Source: Treponema sp.
Lineage (GTDB): Bacteria; Spirochaetota; Spirochaetia; Treponematales; Breznakiellaceae
Reading direction: 5' to 3'
Assembly (NCBI GenBank): GCA_031273835.1
Contig: JAISRD010000254.1
Coordinates: 1 to 5,161 of the forward strand
DNA length: 5,161 nucleotides
A program made the position numbers and the translations under genes. The notes beneath the pieces were generated by a model. That model did not search any database, was not told the DNA's origin, and worked only from the letters and a program-made list of their open reading frames with translations. Positions 1 to 5,161 of the stretch are shown here, in pieces. Positions within the stretch are counted from its first letter, which is position 1, and every line of letters starts with the position of its first letter.

Positions 1-335
1 TTCGCATACTCATAACTCACCGCTTTATGTTTGCTCGCGTTCGCCTTTATCTTCGTCCCGTCTACGCTGATGTTCCCCAGTTTCTTCAAATGCCCCGTCT
101 CTTGCGCTATCCCCAGTACTTTGATAAACGCCTCCTTAAACGCCTCCCTGTTTTCCCGCCTGAACGCGCATATCACGCTGAACTCAGGGTGCGCTTTCCC
201 TCCGCAGATGTACCGTACCGCCACGTCCGTATAGGTCGCCTGCTGTATCCGCCGGGAACTGAATGTTCCGGTTATGTAACAATACACCAACAGCTCCAGC
301 ATCATTGCGGGCGGATACTGTTCGCACACCGGGCA
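1..335 (-). pseudogene. IS1182-like transposase, N-terminally truncated, continues beyond the window
   Basis: The minus-strand frame encodes 111 residues typical of the N-terminal half of IS1182-type DDE transposases. In order it shows EQYPPAMMLELLVYCY, TGTFSSRRIQ, DVAVRYICGG, HPEFSVICAFRREN and VDGTKIKANASKHKAVSYE. The first part matches the DUF772-type N-terminal domain. The DGTKIKANAS segment is a hallmark of the family and lies where the first catalytic aspartate is expected. An in-frame TAA at 336-338 ends the frame upstream, so the roughly 40-50 residues that normally precede the YPPAMM segment are absent and no good start codon exists. The only in-frame ATGs (303-305 and 300-302) lie inside the conserved domain. 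I therefore call it a decayed or 5'-truncated insertion-sequence remnant. The 3' half is outside the window, so I cannot tell whether the rest is intact or where the terminal inverted repeats lie. Confidence 0.82.
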
Positions 336-345
336 TTAGCCCCGC

Positions 346-377
346 GCCCAACGCCGTCCCCGGCGTTGGGCTTTTTT
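346..377 (+). terminator. Rho-independent terminator hairpin facing the plus strand
   Basis: GCCCAACGCCG (346-356) and CGGCGTTGGGC (361-371) form a perfect 11-bp GC-rich stem with a TCCC loop, followed at once by six T (372-377). This is a textbook intrinsic terminator for plus-strand transcription. No plus-strand gene is visible before it. On the minus strand the hairpin is preceded by A and not followed by T, so it is not an obvious terminator for the DUF2791 operon that reads toward it. It lies 8 bp beyond the stop codon that truncates the transposase frame, so it may belong to the insertion-sequence junction. Confidence 0.75.
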
Positions 378-406
378 GGTGCGCCCGGCATGGATGCCGC
401 TTCCTT

Positions 407-440
407 CCTTTTTTTCGTCTTTTTCGTGCTTTCCGTGGTT
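407..440 (-). repeat. Dispersed AACCAC...GCACGAA repeat, copy downstream of the DUF2791 gene
   Basis: On the minus strand this reads AACCACGGAAAGCACGAA followed by AAAGACGAAAAAAAGG. It matches the copy at 4292-4327 across AACCAC, AAAGCACGAA and ACGAAAA, in the same orientation. It resembles the AACCACGAAGnACACGAAG-type intergenic repeats found in many environmental bacterial genomes, including spirochaetes. A weaker related phrase, AACCGCACAAGGAAGAA, follows at about 446-462. The stretch 441-493 between the repeat and the end of the DUF2791 gene holds nothing else I recognise. Confidence 0.55.
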
Positions 441-493
441 AATATTCTTCCTTGTGCGGTTAAAGATTTGCGTTGTTGATTGATAGAGATCGC

Positions 494-1798
494 TTATAGA
501 TCAAACGAAGCGTAGAGTTCGTCGGGATTCGCCGCCTTGACCTGCATATCCTCCCGGCGTATCAGATCGTAAAAATCCGTCTCGCTTTCATCCATCAGTA
601 TATTTAACAGGGCGATAAAATCCCGGGCTATTTCCCGGGGGGTGATAAATTCCCCCGCGCCGGGGGCGGAAAGGGCCATCTCCATGAAGGCCCTTAGTTC
701 CTCCTTTCCAAGCCGCTCCTCATAACCATGGTGCAGGGCGTGGATCTCCGTAAGCCGCTCCAGGAGTATATAGATCTCTTCACCGCTGAGCTGGGAAAGC
801 CGTATGACGGGGCTCCCCGAATCAACATGGCCTGAACGTACAAAGCGGCTTTCCTCAAGCCGACTCTTGAGGGCGGGATAGCTTGCCAGTCCCCGGCGTT
901 CATCCTCAAGGAATTGGGCCGTTCCCCCCATATAGAAACCCAGGTGGGGGGCCTTGCCCTGCATAATGTCGTTAAAGAACGAAAGGAGTTTTTCATAGTT
1001 ATTTTCACGGGAAATACGGTTGGTGATCTTGTAGAGATTCACCCCCTCGTCGATGAAGATCAAAAGGCCCTTGTAGCCTATGCGGGTACAGAAGGCCGCG
1101 AAGAGTTTCAGGTAATCGTACCAGTTGTCGCCGTTGATGATTTCCCCCACCGGGAGGCTGCGCTTTGCCTCGGTCTTGAGGGCGTATTCTCCCCGGATCC
1201 AGCGGAGGGCGGCGTTCTTCTTTTCATCATCCCCCTGTATAAAGCCCTTAAAGTAGGAACTGAGGGCCGAGGCAAAGTCGAAGCCGTGGGCGTATTCTTC
1301 CATCTCCGAAATGATACGGAGTATCTTCCATTCCACACGGGAAACATGATCGCCGTCCTCCGGGGGGTATCCGTCCCGTATCACCTCGGTTTGGACCGAA
1401 TTGATCCACCTTTGGAGCAGCCCCTCCAGGGCGCCGCCGCCGGGCCTTACCTTGGTTGAAAGGCGCTGCATCAATTCCCGGTAGGTGGCAAGCCCCGAGC
1501 CGGCGCTGCCCGAGAACCGCTTGTCCGGGGACAGATCCGCGTCGGCGCTGACAAAATCCCTGTCCATGGCAAAGTTTCTCAAGGCCTGGAGGAAGAATGT
1601 TTTCCCGCTTCCGTAACGGCCTATGATAAAACGGAACGACGCGGCCCCCTGGCTTATGTTTTCCAGATCCTCAAGGACCGTTTCAATTTCCCGCCGCCGC
1701 CCCACGGCTATGTACTCAAGCCCTATACGGGGCACCACCCCCGCGGAGAGCGAATTGAGTATGGCCTGGCTGATCCGCTTGGGGATGCTTATATCCAT
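494..1798 (-). CDS. DUF2791 / BrxC-BrxD family P-loop ATPase
   Basis: This is a 434-residue ATP-binding protein of the family that includes BrxD of BREX phage-defence systems and ATPases next to TerB-N proteins. The N-terminus has the family signature GLEYIAVGRRREIE (26-39). The Walker A is GRYGSGKT (60-67), followed by DADLSPDKR (86-94) and GLATYRELMQRLSTK (102-116). Walker B is GLLIFIDEGVNLYKI (244-258), with acidic residues D250 and E251. GFYMGGTAQFLED (287-299) is the sensor-1-like strand, and RLSQLSGEEIYILLERL (333-349) and ITPREIARDF (385-394) are conserved near the C-terminus. All catalytic motifs look intact, so ATP hydrolysis is expected. The open frame runs back to an ATG at 1963, but those 55 extra residues overlap the TerB gene and lie outside the family. 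I chose the ATG at 1798 because homology starts there and AGAGG precedes it. The substrate is unknown. A cytoplasmic, possibly DNA-remodelling role is inferred from family context. Confidence 0.9.
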   Translation of the reverse strand: MDISIPKRISQAILNSLSAGVVPRIGLEYIAVGRRREIETVLEDLENISQGAASFRFIIGRYGSGKTFFLQALRNFAMDRDFVSADADLSPDKRFSGSAGSGLATYRELMQRLSTKVRPGGGALEGLLQRWINSVQTEVIRDGYPPEDGDHVSRVEWKILRIISEMEEYAHGFDFASALSSYFKGFIQGDDEKKNAALRWIRGEYALKTEAKRSLPVGEIINGDNWYDYLKLFAAFCTRIGYKGLLIFIDEGVNLYKITNRISRENNYEKLLSFFNDIMQGKAPHLGFYMGGTAQFLEDERRGLASYPALKSRLEESRFVRSGHVDSGSPVIRLSQLSGEEIYILLERLTEIHALHHGYEERLGKEELRAFMEMALSAPGAGEFITPREIARDFIALLNILMDESETDFYDLIRREDMQVKAANPDELYASFDL

Positions 1799-1802
1799 GG
1801 TA

Positions 1803-1807
1803 CCTCT
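1803..1807 (-). promoter_or_regulatory. Shine-Dalgarno that fixes the DUF2791 start and overlaps the TerB stop
   Basis: The minus strand reads TAGAGGTACCATG. AGAGG lies 4 nt before the ATG at 1798 and overlaps the TAG stop of the upstream TerB gene (1808-1806). The gap between the genes is 7 nt. This arrangement indicates one mRNA and probable translational coupling, and supports the 434-residue start over the longer open frame. Confidence 0.75.
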
Positions 1808-4205
1808 ATTCCCCGGGGCCGCCTGACCCCAGGGTTTCCTGTAGTATAGATCTATATTCCTCCGAGATCGAGGGATTCCACTTATGGTACCCAGGGTCTC
1901 CTTCATGAAAACCGGAATCCCCTGGGTTTTCAACGATGAGGAGATCGTGAAAGCGCTCCTCAAAGGCCGTGTTGATCCGGTCGATGCGGTACGCGGTCAT
2001 GCCCCCCTCAACCCCGGAAAACCCCTCCGCCTCAAGGAGCCCCCTCAGGGCGGCCCTTTCCCCGCCGTCAAGCCCGGCGAGAAAGGCCCCGATCTCATCT
2101 CCGCCGGGGGGGAGGTATTTCCCCAATTTGCCGGAATCAGGCAAGGTCCGGACTTCCTTTATCCTCCGTGTTTCCGGCCGGCCCTGTTCCCCGGGGGCCT
2201 CCCCATAAGCGGGGCCTTTAAGGAGTTCCCGTACCTCGTCGGATTCCCTGCGCAGCTGATCAAGCAGTTCCTCCTCCAGGTTTATCCCCCTCGGCGGGAC
2301 TCCCAGGGCAAGGCGCTGTTTTTCCGGATCGAGAACCAGCCCCGAAAGCAGCTCCGTAAGGGGTTTGTGGTTTGAAAAGGCCCCCCAGAGGACCGTGTAC
2401 GAAGATTCCCCCGCGGCGGGGCATTTCTCAAAGCCGGTAAAATCCGCCCTTTCCGCCGTGGGGGGATAGAAAATTTCAAACAGCCCCCTGCCCCAGTCCG
2501 CGTAAAGCCGCCGGTCCAAATCGGCAAGGAGGGTTGAAAAATTTTCCCCCGTATCCTCCGCCAAACGTTCTTTGGCCTGCCGGGACAGCAGAGGGATGAT
2601 GAACGGAAGGGCCGAGATGAGGGATCCGGGGGAGGCGGTACAGAGACGGCGCAGGGCAAGGTCCCGGGCCATGCGGCCCGCGGCGCCCTCCAGCAGGGAA
2701 AGGATCCCGTCCAGCAGAGGGAGGGCTTCCCCGGTGATTCCGTAGATCACCGCGAAATCCAGGGCCCAGCGGGCAAGGAGGGCGGAAGCGGCGGGAAGGC
2801 GGTCCCGGTAGGCGGCACACAGATCCCACAGGGCCATGAACTGCCCCAGGGCCCCCTCCTTTCCCAGGGAAAGAACGAGCTCCCGCCCGTAAAGCCCCAG
2901 GTAGTAATCGGCGCTGTCCGCGTAATCCCCCTTCCGGCACCGGGAACGCCAAAAGAAAAAGAAATTCCGCTGGGCCTCGTTCATCCCCGCATAGTCAAGG
3001 GTCCCGCTTGAGGTACCCGGGGTTCCGCTTGCGAAAACCAGGGAACCCCCGGGGGGCGGGACAAAGCCGCAGGGCCTTCCCGTTTGGTACAATTCCTCCT
3101 GTTCCCCCCTGAAATCCGCCGCCCTGATACCGCCGAACCGGGCTTTTACCGCGAAAAGGCCGCCCCCCCCTTCCAGACGGCCCTTTTCCCAAAGGGGGAG
3201 CAGGCCGAAGGCCGCGGCCTCTTCCCGGCTCCCGCTAAAGGGCCGGTCCGCCCGGAGGGGGGAGCTTTTCGTCCCGGCGTACCGGGCCGGAAAGGCCAGC
3301 GGAGGGGGAACGCCGGTGGATGAAAGCAGGCTGCGCCAGAGATAAGCTTCGGCCTGGCCGGAACGGAGGAAGATCCCGCTTTGTCCCAGGGGACCGGTCC
3401 TAAACAGTTCCCTGCCCCGGGGGGCGGAATTTCCGGTTTTGTCCACAGGTCCGTCGGCAAAGACGATCCCCAGGGTCAGGGGGGTTTTTATTTCCCTGAC
3501 GGCGGACAGATCCGGAGCGCCCCCGGGACCCAGAACAAGTACGAGCAGATCGCAGCGGGGCCTCAGGGGTTTTAAGACCGGGGGAAGCTCCTCAAAAAAG
3601 ACAAGCCCCAGCCCCTGAAGGGACCCCGCAAGTACCGTCTCTCCGCCCGCCCCCCAGTTAAGGGGAATGGTCCCCTCTTCGGCGTGGCCCGAAGCTTCTA
3701 CCTCGGGGAGGAAGGGCTTAAGGGTATCCTCAAAAAAACGTTTTTCCAGGAGAACGATGATTTTACCGTCCCCGCTGTTAAGGCCCCTTAGATAATTTCC
3801 GAAGAGCTCCGCCGAGGCGGGGTTGTTTTCCGTTATGAGGCCCCCGGAAAGGCCCCAGGTCCTTAAAAATTCCAGATGACCCTGAAAAAGGGCCCCCAGG
3901 TTCCCCCGGCTTAGCCAGCGGTCCCTGTCGAATTCCAGGCCCCGGCAGAAAAGCCCCGCCACCCCCGGCGGCGGGGCAAAGCCGAAAATCTCCCCCGCCC
4001 CAAGCCGTACCGGTTTAACCGGCTCGCCCCCCAGATAACGCCCCAGGGGGCCGAGTCCCAGCTCTTCCGCCTCCCCGGCGCTCAACGTTTCGGAGGCGGC
4101 CAGGGCGGAGTACCGTTTTTTTCCGTCCCTGATAACGGGGAAACCCCAGGCGGAGCCGACTCCCCTTTCGACAAGGGGCAGACAGTGAAGTATGAGGGAA
4201 GGCAC
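1806..4205 (-). CDS. TerB-N / TerB-C domain protein with a degenerate SNF2-like N-terminal lobe
   Basis: This 799-residue soluble protein has three parts. Residues about 403-625 match TerB-N, best seen in MNEAQRNFFFFWRSRCRKG (408-426), YYLGLYGRELVL (434-445) and SNHKPLTELLSGLV (611-624). Residues about 641-760 match TerB-C, with LRRESDEVRELL (651-662), FLAGLDGGERAALRGLL (708-724) and RIDRINTAFEERFHDLLIVE (740-759). Residues about 108-258 look like the first RecA lobe of an SNF2 helicase with its catalytic residues replaced: ITENNPASA stands where ADDMGLGK is expected, VLGP for DEAQ and FADGP for LTGTP. That part is inference; the TerB assignments are firmer. TerB modules are associated with stress and defence complexes. 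The start is GTG at 4205, bounded by an in-frame TAA just upstream, with no clear Shine-Dalgarno. Residues 2-407 contain no methionine, so no internal ATG could replace it. It is co-oriented with and 7 nt from the DUF2791 ATPase, its likely partner. Confidence 0.8.
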   Translation of the reverse strand: MPSLILHCLPLVERGVGSAWGFPVIRDGKKRYSALAASETLSAGEAEELGLGPLGRYLGGEPVKPVRLGAGEIFGFAPPPGVAGLFCRGLEFDRDRWLSRGNLGALFQGHLEFLRTWGLSGGLITENNPASAELFGNYLRGLNSGDGKIIVLLEKRFFEDTLKPFLPEVEASGHAEEGTIPLNWGAGGETVLAGSLQGLGLVFFEELPPVLKPLRPRCDLLVLVLGPGGAPDLSAVREIKTPLTLGIVFADGPVDKTGNSAPRGRELFRTGPLGQSGIFLRSGQAEAYLWRSLLSSTGVPPPLAFPARYAGTKSSPLRADRPFSGSREEAAAFGLLPLWEKGRLEGGGGLFAVKARFGGIRAADFRGEQEELYQTGRPCGFVPPPGGSLVFASGTPGTSSGTLDYAGMNEAQRNFFFFWRSRCRKGDYADSADYYLGLYGRELVLSLGKEGALGQFMALWDLCAAYRDRLPAASALLARWALDFAVIYGITGEALPLLDGILSLLEGAAGRMARDLALRRLCTASPGSLISALPFIIPLLSRQAKERLAEDTGENFSTLLADLDRRLYADWGRGLFEIFYPPTAERADFTGFEKCPAAGESSYTVLWGAFSNHKPLTELLSGLVLDPEKQRLALGVPPRGINLEEELLDQLRRESDEVRELLKGPAYGEAPGEQGRPETRRIKEVRTLPDSGKLGKYLPPGGDEIGAFLAGLDGGERAALRGLLEAEGFSGVEGGMTAYRIDRINTAFEERFHDLLIVENPGDSGFHEGDPGYHKWNPSISEEYRSILQETLGSGGPGE
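3163..3170 (-). repeat. G8 homopolymer tract inside the TerB gene
   Basis: Eight consecutive G on the coding strand (C8 on plus) encode part of Gly346-Gly349. This is the longest mononucleotide run I noticed in the gene, which also has several runs of 6-7 G or C. It sits in the linker between the SNF2-like lobe and TerB-N. A one-base slip would disconnect the two halves. Whether it actually varies cannot be seen from one sequence. Confidence 0.6.
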
Positions 4206-4291
4206 AAGTTAAGACTTATCACAAAACGGCGGGGATAAAAAGTCCCCCTCCCGTCCGGTCCGCCGAAAAGCCCAAAGATAAAGATTACAAA

Positions 4292-4327
4292 CTTTTCTTT
4301 TCGTATTTCTTCGTGCTTTTAGTGGTT
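4292..4327 (-). repeat. Dispersed AACCAC...GCACGAA repeat, copy at the chemoreceptor 3' end
   Basis: On the minus strand this reads AACCACTAAAAGCACGAA, then GAAATACGAAAAGAAAAG. It is the counterpart of the copy at 407-440 and has the same orientation. The final Asn-His codons and the TAA stop of the chemoreceptor gene (AAC CAC TAA) lie inside it. The rest of the gap to the TerB gene (4206-4291) shows only a weak 5-bp inverted repeat. I found no convincing promoter or intrinsic terminator for the minus strand there. Confidence 0.55.
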
Positions 4328-5161
4328 TTTCCTGCGGATCTTGAAGGGATTTATCGACTTTTCCAGTTCTTCCACCCCGTACTTGATGTTTTCAGCCACC
4401 ATTACCATGGATTCGGAATTGCCCGACATGGACTTGGCGCCGGTATCGCATTGGGCCACCTTTTCGTCCACATCGCGGCTCAGCTCGGAAAGGCTCCTGC
4501 ACGCGGCCACCGCTTCGGCGGCCCCCGCCTTCATGGCGGCGGAACCGTTTTTCACATTCTCCGTAATGACGTTGATCGCCTCAATTGACGAGAGAAGCTG
4601 TTGGGAACCGGCGCTCTGTTCCTCGGTGGCACTTTTCAGGCTGATAATTATCTCCTCAACCCGGGAAATCATGTCTATCATGCCGTCAAAGATCTCCTCC
4701 ACATGAACGGCGCTTTCGGCGATCCGCTTGATGTGCCGCTGTATTGAACCCAGGGCTTCCCCGGACCCCTGGGACTGCCGGGCCGTGGTCTCGGCGAGTT
4801 TGCGGATCTCCTGGGCGACAACGGCGAAACCCCTGCCGGTCTCCCCCGCGTGGGCCGCCTCTATGGCGGCGTTCATTGAAAGGAGGTTGGTTTGGGTGGC
4901 CACATTGGAAATAACCTGATTCATTTCGGCCAGGGCCAGGGATTCTTTTTCCACCGTCCTGGCGGCTTCCGCTGTTTCCGAAAGGTGCTTTTTTTGTTCC
5001 TGGGAAGATCTTACCAGTTCGACGATGCATTCATTGGCCTGGAGGGTATTGTTTTCTATCGACCGGATGTTCGCCGCCATCTCCTCCACGGCGGAGGACG
5101 CGTCGGAAATCCGGTTTCCCTGATCTTTTATTTTTTCGTCCAGGTTTTCAATGCCGCTCAT
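4319..5161 (-). CDS. Methyl-accepting chemotaxis protein, C-terminal signalling domain (5' partial)
   Basis: The 280 residues in view form a long, almost unbroken helical coiled coil of the chemoreceptor cytoplasmic domain. The conserved hairpin tip that contacts CheA and CheW is at about 84-124: ISNVATQTNLLSMNAAIEAA (84-103), then HAGETGRGFAVVAQEIRKLA (104-123). The flanking helices carry Glu/Gln/Ala-rich segments such as SSAVEEMAANI (22-32) and ATEEQSAGSQQ (178-188), typical of adaptation-site helices. The ATG at the very edge of the window is probably an internal methionine, since no sensor, transmembrane segment or HAMP domain is seen; these should lie upstream of the window. The C-terminus ends RRKNH and lacks an NWETF-type CheR-docking pentapeptide. 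Its last codons and stop derive from a dispersed repeat. The ligand cannot be inferred. The gene is co-oriented with the TerB operon, 113 nt ahead of its GTG. Confidence 0.95.
   Translation of the reverse strand: MSGIENLDEKIKDQGNRISDASSAVEEMAANIRSIENNTLQANECIVELVRSSQEQKKHLSETAEAARTVEKESLALAEMNQVISNVATQTNLLSMNAAIEAAHAGETGRGFAVVAQEIRKLAETTARQSQGSGEALGSIQRHIKRIAESAVHVEEIFDGMIDMISRVEEIIISLKSATEEQSAGSQQLLSSIEAINVITENVKNGSAAMKAGAAEAVAACRSLSELSRDVDEKVAQCDTGAKSMSGNSESMVMVAENIKYGVEELEKSINPFKIRRKNH

Noticed and set aside
27..479. Plus-strand 150-residue open frame
   Set aside because: It is antisense to clear transposase homology and runs through the terminator hairpin and the dispersed repeat.
914..1459. 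Long plus-strand open frame opposite the DUF2791 gene
   Set aside because: It is antisense to a well-conserved ATPase with intact motifs. Its translation has no recognisable domain and is explained by the G/C-biased third positions of the real gene.
1799..1963. N-terminal 55-residue extension of the DUF2791 frame
   Set aside because: It overlaps the TerB coding sequence in another frame, lacks family similarity, and a better start with AGAGG exists at 1798.
1884..2375. Plus-strand open frame opposite the TerB-C region
   Set aside because: It is proline- and glycine-rich with low complexity, has no ribosome site, and lies opposite conserved TerB-C coding sequence.
494..4205. A complete BREX system
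   Set aside because: The ATPase family is shared with BrxC/BrxD, but no PglX methylase, PglZ, BrxA, BrxB, BrxL or BrxH is present, and TerB domains are not BREX components.
1806..4205. Frequent CCCCAGG words in the TerB gene as a possible repeat or motif array
   Set aside because: They occur at irregular spacing and are explained by frequent CTG-GGG-type codon pairs (Leu-Gly, Pro-Gly) on the coding strand.
4231..4247. Inverted repeat GGGGA...TCCCC upstream of the TerB start
   Set aside because: The stem is only 5 bp with a 7-nt loop and no following T run on either strand, so it is too weak to call a terminator or operator.

Overview
The window looks like an accessory (defence or stress-type) segment of a bacterial chromosome. 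All recognisable coding sequence lies on the minus strand. The likely host is a spirochaete of the Treponema type. This rests on the chemoreceptor signalling tip and on intergenic copies of an AACCACnnAAAGCACGAA-type dispersed repeat, so it is suggestive rather than proven. The TerB gene (1806-4205) is visibly richer in G+C and in G/C homopolymers than the transposase remnant or the chemoreceptor gene.

Layout, in minus-strand reading order. (1) 5161-4319: the cytoplasmic signalling domain of a methyl-accepting chemotaxis protein whose 5' part lies outside the window. Its last codons and stop fall inside a copy of the dispersed repeat. (2) 4205-1806: a 799-residue protein with TerB-N and TerB-C type domains, preceded by an N-terminal region that I read as a catalytically dead SNF2-like helicase lobe. 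(3) 1798-494: a 434-residue P-loop ATPase of the DUF2791 / BrxC-BrxD family, 7 nt after the TerB stop and probably translationally coupled to it. (4) 440-407: a second copy of the dispersed repeat in the same orientation, so the two copies bracket the two-gene unit. (5) 377-346: a strong intrinsic-terminator hairpin facing the plus strand. (6) 335-1: an N-terminally truncated IS1182-like transposase that runs off the window.

The TerB protein and the DUF2791 ATPase very probably act as one system. TerB-N/TerB-C proteins are known to occur beside DUF2791 ATPases and superfamily 2 helicases in defence or stress loci, and the same ATPase family supplies BrxD in BREX phage-defence clusters. No helicase with intact motifs and no methylase, PglZ or nuclease gene is visible here. 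The most interesting element is the proposed pseudo-helicase lobe fused to the TerB domains: SNF2 motifs I, II and III align without gaps at the expected spacings, yet every catalytic residue is replaced. A G8 tract in the linker between that lobe and TerB-N could allow slippage, but this is speculative.
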